Source: Carnobacterium jeotgali MS3
Lineage (GTDB): Bacteria; Bacillota; Bacilli; Lactobacillales; Carnobacteriaceae
NCBI RefSeq assembly: GCF_000745125.1
Contig: NZ_JQNF01000010.1
Location: forward strand, 248,001-312,000
Direction: 5' to 3'
Length of the DNA stretch: 64,000 bases
Shown: piece after piece, positions 1-7,879 of the stretch
Layout: the number at the start of each line of letters is the position of its first letter
Position numbering within the stretch: position 1 is the stretch's first letter
Translations under genes and position numbers: made by a program
Notes under the pieces: generated by a model
What the model saw: the letters and a program-made list of their open reading frames with translations, nothing else
Databases searched by the model: none
Told to the model about the DNA's origin: nothing

Positions 1-453
1 CATAGCGTCTAACGTAAAACGGGCTGAAACTTCAGAAACCCTACTGGAACCATTCGTTACAACCATCATCTGGATGATGACGATAATGATAAAAATAACC
101 GCTCCAACAACGAAATTACTTCCTGCTACGAAATTAGCAAACGTATCAATCACTGCTCCCGCTTCTCCTTCAGTTAAAATCAATCGTGTAGAAGAGATGT
201 TCAACGCTAAACGAAACATCGTTGTGATTAATAGAATCGTAGGAAAAGTTGAGAACTCTAACACATTTTTAGTGAACAGAGTCAGTAATAATATGGTGAT
301 GGATAACGCTATGTTAATCACTAACATAAAATCGAGTAATCCAGATGGTAAAGGTATAATGATCATCGCTAGAATAGCCATTACAAAAAAAGCTACGATA
401 ACATCTAGAGAACCGGTTAGTTTTTCTAATTTCCCCCAAAAAGCAGTAGACAT
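1..453 (-). CDS. flhA: Flagellar export gate protein FlhA (partial, N-terminal 151 residues)
   Basis: This is the inner-membrane core of the flagellar type III export gate. The reading frame begins at the ATG at 451-453, preceded by a good AAGGAG ribosome site, and runs off the left edge, so only the first membrane portion is visible. It shows alternating hydrophobic segments from about residue 18 and the conserved stretch FRLALNISSTRLIL near residue 81, followed by GAVIDTFANFV, both typical of FlhA. The large cytoplasmic domain lies outside the window. It follows flhB after a short gap and is the last visible gene of the flgB-to-flhA block. Confidence 0.95.
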   Translation of the reverse strand, partial: MSTAFWGKLEKLTGSLDVIVAFFVMAILAMIIIPLPSGLLDFMLVINIALSITILLLTLFTKNVLEFSTFPTILLITTMFRLALNISSTRLILTEGEAGAVIDTFANFVAGSNFVVGAVIFIIIVIIQMMVVTNGSSRVSEVSARFTLDAM

Positions 454-482
454 GTTTTTGAACTCCTTATCTTAAATCAGCA

Positions 483-1550
483 TTAAATTTTATTTTTATT
501 TAATTCTTCCATTTGGTAGACCAATGCTAATATTTCAGCAATGGCTTGGTAAAGATCGATTGGCACGGGTTGCCCGATTTCGACCGATTTATACATGGCT
601 CGAGCGACTGGTTTATTTTCAATAATTGGAACATCGAATGCTTTAGCTCTCTCTCTAATTTTTGCAGCTTGATGATCTGCTCCTTTAGCCACAATGATGG
701 GAACCTCATCTTTGCCTTTTTCATAACGAATTGCGATAGCTAGATGAGTTGGGTTCGTAATAATGGCTGTGGCTGTTTCCACCTCTCGCAAGGCCCCTTT
801 TGTTAATTGACGGTAACGTTGTCTCCGTTGCGACTTGATTTGTGGGTCTCCCTCAGATTCTTTGTATTCATCTTTTATTTCTTGTTTAGACATCCGCAAA
901 TTTTTCCGGTAGTCATAAACTTGATAAATGTAATCCACTAGCCCTAATATAAGCAGTAAGACTCCTAATTGAGTACCTAATTCCATCACAAGATCAGACA
1001 TTAAGAAAAATATTTTTTCCGTTCCAATACTGCTAGAGTTAATAATCAAGTAAATAGAGGTTTCAAGTGTTTTATACGCCATCCAAAAGACAAGTGTTAA
1101 TTTGGCCACATTTTTGACCAGTGTAAATAAAGTTTTTTTACTGAACATATTCTTAAAGCCGCTAATAGGATTGATTTTACTTAGCTTGAATTTAATCGGC
1201 TCCGCAGAGAATAAAAAACCGGTCTGTACAATACTAGAAATAAATGCAGCTACAAAGGCAATAGCTAGAAAAGGTCCAGCTAACACTAAAGTGAATAGAA
1301 TGGCTTTCATTCCAATATCTGCTAAATCATTTTCCAAGCCATCTACTGAGAATCCGGCCGTTAAATAATTTTGTAAATAAAGTAAACTATTTTTCAATAT
1401 GTAATTTCCTAAAAATGTTGCTGAGAGAATAAAAACAATAAACGTAACAGCGGAAGTTAAATCTGGACTTTTAGGAATTTCCCCTTTTTTTCTAGCATCC
1501 CTTAGTTTCTTGGGACTAGCTTCTTCGGTTTTACCATCTTTTTCCGCCAT
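483..1550 (-). CDS. flhB: Flagellar export switch protein FlhB
   Basis: FlhB is the membrane component of the flagellar export apparatus that switches substrate class from rod/hook to filament. At 355 residues it has the family's usual length. The N-terminus is charged (MAEKDGKTEEASPKK), four hydrophobic segments follow between about residues 33 and 210, and the C-terminal cytoplasmic domain carries the autocleavage motif NPTH at residues 266-269. Its partner in switching is FliK, encoded upstream at 7880-9352. It lies 20 bp after fliR and 29 bp before flhA, so all three are almost certainly on one transcript. Confidence 0.97.
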   Translation of the reverse strand: MAEKDGKTEEASPKKLRDARKKGEIPKSPDLTSAVTFIVFILSATFLGNYILKNSLLYLQNYLTAGFSVDGLENDLADIGMKAILFTLVLAGPFLAIAFVAAFISSIVQTGFLFSAEPIKFKLSKINPISGFKNMFSKKTLFTLVKNVAKLTLVFWMAYKTLETSIYLIINSSSIGTEKIFFLMSDLVMELGTQLGVLLLILGLVDYIYQVYDYRKNLRMSKQEIKDEYKESEGDPQIKSQRRQRYRQLTKGALREVETATAIITNPTHLAIAIRYEKGKDEVPIIVAKGADHQAAKIRERAKAFDVPIIENKPVARAMYKSVEIGQPVPIDLYQAIAEILALVYQMEELNKNKI

Positions 1551-1570
1551 CTACGTTCACCTCTCTTTCG

Positions 1571-2323
1571 TTACAACGACTGCATAAATTCATTCATATA
1601 TTTCACCATCAACGGTAAGGTTGTCTGAATATTTTTTACTAGAGTTGGCAATAAAACCAATATCATAACGAAACTAGCCACGATTTTTAATGGCATCCCC
1701 AAGATCAATACGTTAATCTGAGGTACAGAACGTGAAATCAGTCCTAATATCACTTCCGTCAATAATGCCACAATCATCATCGGCACAGCTATGTTAAACG
1801 CGATTTCAAAAATGATGCCAAGTAATTTCATCATTCCTTCGACACCAAAATCACCTAAATTGGTATTGGATATCGGAACGGTCGTAAATGATTTAACCAA
1901 ACTTTTGATTACGACATGATGCAGATTGGTTAAGTAAAAGACACACATAGACAACCAATAATAGATTTTCCCGTAATAAGAAACATTGATCCCCATACTC
2001 GGATCATAAACAGCTCCCATTGAAAAACCTACTTGGAAATCCACAAAATTACCGGCAATCTCAACAGCCGTGAAAAAAAGTTTGGTAATAAAGCCTAACG
2101 CTATTCCAAGTAAAACTTCTTTTATGACCAATACTGCAAAAAGTACTGTTCCTGCTTCTTGTTCCATAACTGGCACAGCAGAGTAAGCTGCTAACGTGAT
2201 GCCCATCGAAAGAGCGATTTTTGCTACACTTGGCAGACCTTTGATTGAAAAACCTGGACTTACCACTATAAACGATGTCACTCGAATGAAAATTAAAATG
2301 ATGGTTTGCAGTTGTATGTTCAT
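1571..2323 (-). CDS. fliR: Flagellar export gate protein FliR
   Basis: FliR is a polytopic membrane protein of the FliP-FliQ-FliR export gate. I start it at the ATG at 2321-2323 (protein beginning MNIQLQT, 250 residues) because a GAGAGG ribosome site lies just upstream; a longer in-frame ATG at 2347 would overlap fliQ and lacks such a site. The sequence is strongly hydrophobic, with the family hallmarks FIRVTSFIVVSP at the N-terminus and VGFSMGAVYDP near residue 95. The gene starts 10 bp after the fliQ stop, which suggests coupled translation. Confidence 0.95.
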   Translation of the reverse strand: MNIQLQTIILIFIRVTSFIVVSPGFSIKGLPSVAKIALSMGITLAAYSAVPVMEQEAGTVLFAVLVIKEVLLGIALGFITKLFFTAVEIAGNFVDFQVGFSMGAVYDPSMGINVSYYGKIYYWLSMCVFYLTNLHHVVIKSLVKSFTTVPISNTNLGDFGVEGMMKLLGIIFEIAFNIAVPMMIVALLTEVILGLISRSVPQINVLILGMPLKIVASFVMILVLLPTLVKNIQTTLPLMVKYMNEFMQSL

Positions 2324-2333
2324 GATTATCCTC

Positions 2334-2597
2334 TCAAAGCGCCGCAATCATTTCAAAAATTTTCTGTGTAAATGTAATCAGACCATTCAACATGAAATTT
2401 CCAAAAACGATTAACGAGACGATTACGGCTAAGATTTTGGGTACAAAACTCAATGTCTGTTCCTGAAGTTGTGTAGTTGCTTGAAAAATACTGATGATCA
2501 GTCCTACCACTAATGCGATGATCAATGTCGGACCTGCTACTGCTATCATCACCATGAATGCTTCTCTTATAATGTCTAAAACTTGTACAATTGTCAT
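2334..2597 (-). CDS. fliQ: Flagellar export gate protein FliQ
   Basis: FliQ is a small two-helix membrane protein of the export gate that packs around FliP. At 87 residues it matches the family length. Two hydrophobic hairpin segments are visible (about residues 16-38 and 52-75), joined by the conserved polar loop SIFQATTQLQEQTLSFVPK. An AGAGGTG ribosome site precedes the ATG at 2597. It sits 11 bp after fliP and directly before fliR, the canonical fliP-fliQ-fliR order. Confidence 0.97.
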   Translation of the reverse strand: MTIVQVLDIIREAFMVMIAVAGPTLIIALVVGLIISIFQATTQLQEQTLSFVPKILAVIVSLIVFGNFMLNGLITFTQKIFEMIAAL

Positions 2598-2608
2598 TTT
2601 TCACACCT

Positions 2609-3373
2609 CTACTGAAATCCTGTGACTAACGATTCGACTACTAAATACCATCCATCAACTAAAACAAATAAGAGCAATTTAAATGGCAGTGAAATCATAA
2701 CAGGAGATAACATAAACATCCCCATTGACATCAAAATACTGGCCACCACAATATCGATCACTAAGAATGGGATAAAGATTAAGAAACCGATTGTAAAAGC
2801 CGTTCTCAACTCACTAATAATAAAGGCTGGAATCGCTACCGTTAGCGGAAGATCATTTACGTCTGCTGGTTTTTCAGTTTTAGATATATCTAAGAACAAT
2901 TGGATATCTTCATCTCTTGTTTGCTTGTACATAAACTCTTTAATCGGTAGTTCGGCTAATTCAAATGCTTCTATTCCGGATATTTCTTCATTTATGTAAG
3001 GCGTAATAGCTTCATCCATCACATCAGTATAGACAGGTTGCATAATAAACAAAGATAAAAACAACGCAATTCCCATCAACACCAAATTGGGCGGATTTTG
3101 CTGCGTTCCTAATGAACTTCTGACAAATGACAGTACGACAATAATCCGTGTGAAACAAGTCGTCAACACTAAAAACGTTGGGGCTAAACTTAGTGCTGTT
3201 GTCAAAAGGAACAACTGAACGACTTCTGAAGTCCCGCCAGATTGCTTTCCAAAGAGATCCGTTAATCCGTTTAATCCATCCGTTAATTCAGCGGCTGACG
3301 CAACTTGCGGAAAGAGAACAAAACTGGTTAAAAAGAGGCTAGAGCATAAAATCAAAAACTTTTTCTTGTGCAA
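2609..3373 (-). CDS. fliP: Flagellar export gate protein FliP
   Basis: FliP forms the core pore of the export gate. The 254-residue protein begins with a cleavable-type signal peptide (MHKKKFLILCSS, likely cut after VASA near residue 27), then shows the conserved region TCFTRIIVVLSFVRSSLGTQQNPPN near residue 90 and a hydrophobic C-terminus. The start codon is TTG at 3371-3373, two bases after the fliO stop, with its ribosome site AGAGGA inside the end of fliO; this points to translational coupling. A weak start could keep FliP stoichiometric with the other gate subunits (inference). Confidence 0.96.
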   Translation of the reverse strand: MHKKKFLILCSSLFLTSFVLFPQVASAAELTDGLNGLTDLFGKQSGGTSEVVQLFLLTTALSLAPTFLVLTTCFTRIIVVLSFVRSSLGTQQNPPNLVLMGIALFLSLFIMQPVYTDVMDEAITPYINEEISGIEAFELAELPIKEFMYKQTRDEDIQLFLDISKTEKPADVNDLPLTVAIPAFIISELRTAFTIGFLIFIPFLVIDIVVASILMSMGMFMLSPVMISLPFKLLLFVLVDGWYLVVESLVTGFQ

Positions 3374-3375
3374 CT

Positions 3376-3768
3376 TTATTTCCTCTTTTCATAGAAAGAT
3401 TGGTATTGAGACTGTAAGGTTTTAAAGGTCTGGATATTTTTTTTGCCAGCTGACGCTTTTTTCGGTTTCAATTGTGTAACAGGTACAACTTCTTCAATAC
3501 TAGTCGTGATTTTCGCTTTTTCTTCTGCTGTCAGTTCTCTTAATATTTCGTTACGCGTATCTGTAAAACTCATTAAGTAATACGTATCTGCGATTTCTAC
3601 GATGCTAAGTGCCGAACTTTTACTGATTGGCGTTCTTTCAATGACTTTAATCACTTGATTTTTTTTAGTCATAAACGTATTTAAATACTTCAATCCATAA
3701 TTAGCCGCAAAAATGATCACGACCAATGCAACGACACTTTTCAACACATAATTCAGTCCAAGTTCCAA
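3376..3768 (-). CDS. fliO: Flagellar biosynthesis protein FliO
   Basis: FliO is a bitopic membrane chaperone that helps FliP assemble. The 130-residue protein has one hydrophobic segment at about residues 8-27 and a small cytoplasmic domain containing the family pattern of a basic loop followed by RTPISKSSALSIVEIADTYYL. It lacks the long periplasmic domain seen in some species. Position between fliL and fliP matches the usual order. FliO is poorly conserved, so identification rests on size, topology and context together. Confidence 0.88.
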   Translation of the reverse strand: MELGLNYVLKSVVALVVIIFAANYGLKYLNTFMTKKNQVIKVIERTPISKSSALSIVEIADTYYLMSFTDTRNEILRELTAEEKAKITTSIEEVVPVTQLKPKKASAGKKNIQTFKTLQSQYQSFYEKRK

Positions 3769-3794
3769 TTTTCTCTTCCTCCTTTTTTATTTTC

Positions 3795-4262
3795 TTATTG
3801 GGTTACGATATTTGTGATGAAAATATCTTCCACTGCATCTGTGTCTAATTTTTTATTGATCGCTTCAATCAATTCTTTTTTAATTATCAATTTTCCTTCT
3901 GCTTCTACAAACACGTTGTTTACTGATTTCTTACGCAAAACAGAGATAATCGTATCACGAATTTCTGCTACATTTGCATTAAGCAATACATCTGCGCCTT
4001 CTTTCGTGCTGTATAAAGAAAGTTCAATTTTTAAAAAATTCTTTTTAACCGATTCACCAGAATCTAAATTAATTAAGAATTCTTCTAAAGGAACCGTTGA
4101 TTCGACGACTTCTTTTTCTGAAAATCCTTTAATTATTTCCGTTGCTTTACCTGAAGTAAAACCAAAACTGACGACTGCTCCTACTACAATTGCCAATAAG
4201 ATAGCAATGATTATGCTTATTTTTTTCTTCCCTTTAGCAGGCTTTGCTTCTTCAGATTTCAT
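3795..4262 (-). CDS. fliL: Flagellar basal body-associated protein FliL
   Basis: FliL is a single-pass inner-membrane protein that surrounds the stator and supports torque under load. The 155-residue sequence has a lysine-rich cytoplasmic start, one membrane helix at about residues 16-34 (SIIIAILLAIVVGAVVSFGF), and an extracytoplasmic domain with the family's PLEEFLINL and LKIELSL patterns. It ends with the usual short tail after DIFITNIVTQ. It starts 6 bp after the motB stop, consistent with co-transcription with the stator genes. Confidence 0.93.
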   Translation of the reverse strand: MKSEEAKPAKGKKKISIIIAILLAIVVGAVVSFGFTSGKATEIIKGFSEKEVVESTVPLEEFLINLDSGESVKKNFLKIELSLYSTKEGADVLLNANVAEIRDTIISVLRKKSVNNVFVEAEGKLIIKKELIEAINKKLDTDAVEDIFITNIVTQ

Positions 4263-4268
4263 CTGCTA

Positions 4269-5018
4269 TTAACCCTCCTGTTGATCATAAACAATAACAA
4301 TATTTACTCTTCTATTTTTCGATCTATTTTCTTCTGAATCATTTGGAACTAACGGGTGGTATTCTCCGTATCCTTTTGCCGCCAACCTGGTTGGATTAAC
4401 ATCTCTTTCTTCACTTAAATACCGCAAGACCGATAAGGCTCTGCCTGTTGATAATTCCCAGTTGCTGCTGAAATTTGCATTGTACATTGGCACATTATCC
4501 GTGTACCCTTCAATCACTACAGCATTGTCAAATTGTTGGATCAATTCACCGAGATCATTTAACGTATGTTTTCCTGAATCGGCAATAATTGCACTTCCGC
4601 TTCCAAATAAAATCGATTCTTGAATATTTACATAAATTCCATCTTGATCGTATTCAACACTTGCTTGAGAAGTAATATTTTTGTCTTGTAAAAACTGAAC
4701 GACTTCGTTATACATTTTAAGCAATTCTGGATCAACCGTCTTTTTACTAATTTCTTCAAGTGTCTCTTCAAGAGTCTCGTCACTCGTATCTGTTTTTGTA
4801 TCTACGACTGTGCTTCCTTCAAGCATCGATTCTCCGCCGCCAAATGCTGATTGCATGGACTTAGCTGCAGCTTCAAATTTTTCCGCACTGACACTTGACA
4901 TTGAATACAATAGAATGAAAAATGTCAGCAATAAAGACATCAAATCTGAAAAAGTTGTCATCCATCCGCCACCGCTAGAGCTGTTTTTGGTTTCTTTTTT
5001 CTTTCGTCTTCTAGCCAT
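4269..5018 (-). CDS. motB: Flagellar motor stator protein MotB
   Basis: MotB anchors the stator to peptidoglycan and carries the ion-binding aspartate. The 249-residue protein has a basic N-terminus, one membrane helix at about residues 21-43 with the essential Asp at residue 25 (TFSDLMSLLLTFFILL), a linker, and a C-terminal OmpA-like peptidoglycan-binding domain (GYTDNVP and NWELSTGRA motifs). The start overlaps the end of motA by 8 bp, the classic motA-motB coupling. Residues near the channel do not let me decide confidently between proton and sodium drive. Confidence 0.96.
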   Translation of the reverse strand: MARRRKKKETKNSSSGGGWMTTFSDLMSLLLTFFILLYSMSSVSAEKFEAAAKSMQSAFGGGESMLEGSTVVDTKTDTSDETLEETLEEISKKTVDPELLKMYNEVVQFLQDKNITSQASVEYDQDGIYVNIQESILFGSGSAIIADSGKHTLNDLGELIQQFDNAVVIEGYTDNVPMYNANFSSNWELSTGRALSVLRYLSEERDVNPTRLAAKGYGEYHPLVPNDSEENRSKNRRVNIVIVYDQQEG

Positions 5019-5820
5019 AGTTTTCTTCCTCTTGCTGAATCTTAGCTGCTTCTTTCATCGCATCTTCTTTATTTTCAAAAGGCAGATAGCCTTTTAATTT
5101 TTGCTCAATGACACGTGGATTTTCTCCAGCTTGTAAGGATAAGACACCTTCAATAATCATTTCACAGAACTTCATTTCTTCAATGGTTTGATTCTGCAAG
5201 TTGCTGGCTATTGGAATGAACACTAAGTTGGCTAAGAAACTGCCATAGAAAGTTGTAATCAAAGCTGTTGCCATCCCCACACCAATTGTACTAGGGTCAT
5301 CTAACTCTCCTAGCATAATAATTAATCCAATCAATGTTCCAATCATTCCATAAGCTGGGGCCATTTCGCCCCATTTTAAAAAGATATCTTGACCAACACT
5401 GTGTCTTTTTTCAATGTTTTCCGTTGTGATTTCCATAATATCTCTGACTGTTTCAGGTTCTAAACCGTCTACAACCATTTGCAATCCGCTTACCATCAAT
5501 TCATTGTCTTGCTGTTCAATGTCTTCTTCAATAGCCAAGATTCCTTGACTTCTGGCTTTTCTAGATAATGAAGCAAAAGTTTCAATCAACTCATTGTAGT
5601 TAGGATTCGGATCAAGCACCAATGTTTTTAAAATAGAGGGCAATGTTTTAATTGATTTCAATGGAAAACTAATCAGTATTGCACTAAACGAACCACCAAG
5701 TGTGATCACTAATGAAGGTGTATCAATAAAACTAGCAATATTTCCACTAGAAGTGATCGACCAAATAATCAAACCAAATCCTAAGATTAAACCAATTATT
5801 GGTACAATATTTTTTTTCAT
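5011..5820 (-). CDS. motA: Flagellar motor stator protein MotA
   Basis: MotA is the multi-pass stator subunit that couples ion flow to rotor movement through FliG. The 269-residue protein has four hydrophobic segments and the diagnostic stretch APAYGMIGTLIGLIIML near residue 155, containing a conserved helix-3 proline. A charged cytoplasmic loop lies between helices 2 and 3, as expected for the FliG contact. It overlaps flbD upstream by 4 bp and motB downstream by 8 bp. Stators placed inside the flagellar operon rather than as a separate unit imply co-expression with the basal body. Confidence 0.96.
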   Translation of the reverse strand: MKKNIVPIIGLILGFGLIIWSITSSGNIASFIDTPSLVITLGGSFSAILISFPLKSIKTLPSILKTLVLDPNPNYNELIETFASLSRKARSQGILAIEEDIEQQDNELMVSGLQMVVDGLEPETVRDIMEITTENIEKRHSVGQDIFLKWGEMAPAYGMIGTLIGLIIMLGELDDPSTIGVGMATALITTFYGSFLANLVFIPIASNLQNQTIEEMKFCEMIIEGVLSLQAGENPRVIEQKLKGYLPFENKEDAMKEAAKIQQEEENYG

Positions 5821-6020
5821 AATTCTCCTTCTGAAAAACCGTTGTATATTTTTCTTTTGTATTGAATGACTTTTTCTACTATTTCATTTTCTGTTTCGCT
5901 AACTCGTACTGTTTTGCCATCCGTTAATGTAATAATAGTGTCGAAAGAACGGTCTATCCGATAAATCAATTCACAATTCAAATAAAATTCTTTTCCTGAA
6001 ATAGCTGTTAGAGCAATCAT
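5817..6020 (-). CDS. flbD: FlbD-family flagellar protein
   Basis: This 67-residue protein belongs to the small FlbD family found between the hook gene and motA in many Firmicutes. It shows the family pattern MIALT..SGKEFYLN..LI..ID...DTIITLTDGKTVRVSET and a C-terminal helix. Its function is not established; it is not the Caulobacter NtrC-type regulator that shares the name. The stop overlaps the motA start by 4 bp, so translation is probably coupled. It follows flgE after 89 bp that contain a hairpin (6067-6103). Confidence 0.85.
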   Translation of the reverse strand: MIALTAISGKEFYLNCELIYRIDRSFDTIITLTDGKTVRVSETENEIVEKVIQYKRKIYNGFSEGEL

Positions 6021-6066
6021 ACTTAAACCCCATCCTATTTTTGTTTAGTTATTAACATTAACTAAC

Positions 6067-6103
6067 GTAAAAGGTTTTTCACTGTTTCAAAAAACCTTTT
6101 ACC
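6067..6103 (-). terminator. Hairpin between flgE and flbD (weak or partial terminator)
   Basis: AAAAGGTTTTT and AAAAAACCTTTT flank a 9-base loop, giving a symmetrical stem. The T tract on the minus strand after the stem is short and the genes on both sides belong to the same pathway. It more likely tunes mRNA levels or stability between hook and stator genes than ends transcription completely (inference). Confidence 0.45.
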
Positions 6104-6109
6104 TAGAGA

Positions 6110-6979
6110 CTATCTCTTAAGATTAATCAATTCTTCCAACATCGTATCAGAAGTCGTAATACTTCTTGAGTTTGCTTGGTAAGATCTGCTAGTAACAATC
6201 ATTTCAGTAAATTCATTCGCTAAATCCACGTTAGACATTTCTAAGAAACCAGAACGCACACTACCATATCCAGGTTCTCCTGGGTTTCCTGCTTCTGGAG
6301 CTCCTGAGTTAGCAGATTCTGTGTATAAGTTTCCACCGCTCTTTTGCAAGCCATCTGGGTTCGAGAATGACGTTAAACCAACACGTCCTAAGACCATCGA
6401 TTTCCCCCCACTATAAGACCCAACGATGAACCCTTTACTATCTACGCTGTAGCTTTGTAAATCCAATGTACCTGCTCCATCTGGGTTTTGAATTGTTTGA
6501 AGAATTGTTATAGGCGCCATAGTTGTTCCTAGAGTAGTCGGGTCAAAAGGGTCAACATTTACAGCTGGGGTACCACCTGTATAACCTTGAACTTGCAAAC
6601 CACCACTTGTGACTAGATTACCGGTAGGATCTGTATAAAATCCACCATCTCGAGTATAAAAAGTATTTTCACCATCTTTAACTGTGAAAAATGAGCTATC
6701 ACCATTTTCAATCCCGAAGTCTAGTGCTCTTCCAGTTGATTGCAATGATCCACCTGACATAACTGTGTCAATTGATCCTACTTGCACACCAAGACCCACT
6801 TGTTGAGCATTGATTCCTGTTTGCGCTGATGCATTAGTTTGGCTCAACATATCTTCAAAACGAACTCTTCCTGTTTTAAAAGCTGTCGTATTTACATTGG
6901 CAATATTATTTGAGATAACGTCCATTTTCGTTTGAATATTCTTCATTCCAGTAACACCTGAGTATAGTGATTTTAACAT
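6110..6979 (-). CDS. flgE: Flagellar hook protein FlgE (short form)
   Basis: FlgE polymerises into the flagellar hook outside the cell. I start it at the ATG at 6977-6979 (MLKSLYSGVTGM, 289 residues) because GGAGGAAAAAG lies directly upstream; an earlier in-frame ATG at 7021 has no such signal. The N-terminus has the rod/hook motif ISNNIANVNTTAFK and the C-terminus the paired motif VDLANEFTEMIVTSRSYQANSR. At about 290 residues it is a short hook protein, like the 264-residue B. subtilis hook protein. FlgG/FlgF-type rod proteins share these ends, but the place directly after flgD and the TIGR02530 gene favours the hook protein. Confidence 0.9.
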   Translation of the reverse strand: MLKSLYSGVTGMKNIQTKMDVISNNIANVNTTAFKTGRVRFEDMLSQTNASAQTGINAQQVGLGVQVGSIDTVMSGGSLQSTGRALDFGIENGDSSFFTVKDGENTFYTRDGGFYTDPTGNLVTSGGLQVQGYTGGTPAVNVDPFDPTTLGTTMAPITILQTIQNPDGAGTLDLQSYSVDSKGFIVGSYSGGKSMVLGRVGLTSFSNPDGLQKSGGNLYTESANSGAPEAGNPGEPGYGSVRSGFLEMSNVDLANEFTEMIVTSRSYQANSRSITTSDTMLEELINLKR

Positions 6980-7053
6980 TTCTTTTTCCTCCATTCGATT
7001 GTCCCACTTCAGTCGGTCCATGGGATGTTAGCCTCTTTATAAGTCCGGCTAAT

Positions 7054-7434
7054 TTAGGCGTTTATTTTTTTAACACTATCGATATTGGTAACCGTTTCTA
7101 TTTCATTAGTAGTCATAGCCGTAATAATGGTTCGATTAGCGATACTAGCAATCAATGCCATGTCTTTATAAACGATCAATGAATTTTTCGATCCTTTTTG
7201 ACTCAACTCTTCTACTGCACCTTCAATGGTGGTCAAATCAGATTGATTTAATTGAATGCCTCTTTCTGCCATGCGTTTTTGTGCATGATGTGAAATTTTC
7301 ATTTCTGTTGCAGTCGTTTGATTCTGTAGCGATTCGTTCAAAAAAGTACTAAACGTTCGATCAATTTTTTGATTGTTTGGATTAGCTCTATTTTCTATTG
7401 CTTGATTTGATGCACTTTCAACGCGAAAAGACAT
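7054..7434 (-). CDS. Flagellar operon protein, TIGR02530 family
   Basis: This 126-residue soluble protein matches the small family encoded between flgD and flgE in Firmicutes. The recognisable core is KISHHAQKRMAERGIQL near residue 47, followed by a predicted helix and a beta-rich part ending in NRTIITAMT. No enzymatic motif is visible and the function is unknown; a role in hook assembly is only implied by position. The start codon overlaps the flgD stop region (both share position 7434), so the genes are translationally linked. Confidence 0.85.
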   Translation of the reverse strand: MSFRVESASNQAIENRANPNNQKIDRTFSTFLNESLQNQTTATEMKISHHAQKRMAERGIQLNQSDLTTIEGAVEELSQKGSKNSLIVYKDMALIASIANRTIITAMTTNEIETVTNIDSVKKINA

Positions 7435-7865
7435 TACGTCTGATCACCAACTTCTAAAATATCGTTTAATGCGTAATCTTTGCCGCCGACTTGAATCGTT
7501 GCATAGCCTTTATCAAATTTAACCTTATCAACGGTCCCGCTGACAAAACCTGATTCTGCACCCGCTACTTTTACTTCTTTACCTAACAGGCTTAAGCCCT
7601 GTTGTTGTTGCGTCATTAAAATACTCATATTTAAGGTTTCTGAAACAGTCGTCAACTGGTCCAATGTATTAAATTGAGCTAACTGAGCAAGATAATCGGT
7701 TTCTCCACCACCACCGCTGCCGCCACTTTCACCTGGAAGTGAGGGCGTTTTAATTGAGGCTGCCATAATTTGTAAAAAGTCTTCTGTAGCAAGTTCATTA
7801 TTTTTCTTTTCAGTAGATGAGACATTTTTGATTGACCCCATCATAAAACCAGTTGGAAATTCCAT
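7434..7865 (-). CDS. flgD: Flagellar hook assembly (capping) protein FlgD
   Basis: FlgD forms the scaffold cap on which hook subunits assemble. The 143-residue form has the conserved N-terminal core: DFLQIMAASIKTP, then a glycine-rich insert, then DYLAQLAQFNTLDQL near residue 57, followed by a compact beta domain with GKEVKVAGAESGFVSGTVDKV. Like B. subtilis FlgD it lacks the large C-terminal domains of enteric FlgD. The glycine/serine run (about residues 45-53) sits where the family usually has an aspartate/asparagine-rich linker. It follows fliK after 14 bp. Confidence 0.93.
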   Translation of the reverse strand: MEFPTGFMMGSIKNVSSTEKKNNELATEDFLQIMAASIKTPSLPGESGGSGGGGETDYLAQLAQFNTLDQLTTVSETLNMSILMTQQQQGLSLLGKEVKVAGAESGFVSGTVDKVKFDKGYATIQVGGKDYALNDILEVGDQT

Positions 7866-7879
7866 TTTTTTTGCTCCTC

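Noticed and set aside
74-475. A plus-strand 133-codon frame opposite flhA.
   Set aside because: It is antisense to a clearly conserved gene, lacks a ribosome site and has no recognisable protein pattern.
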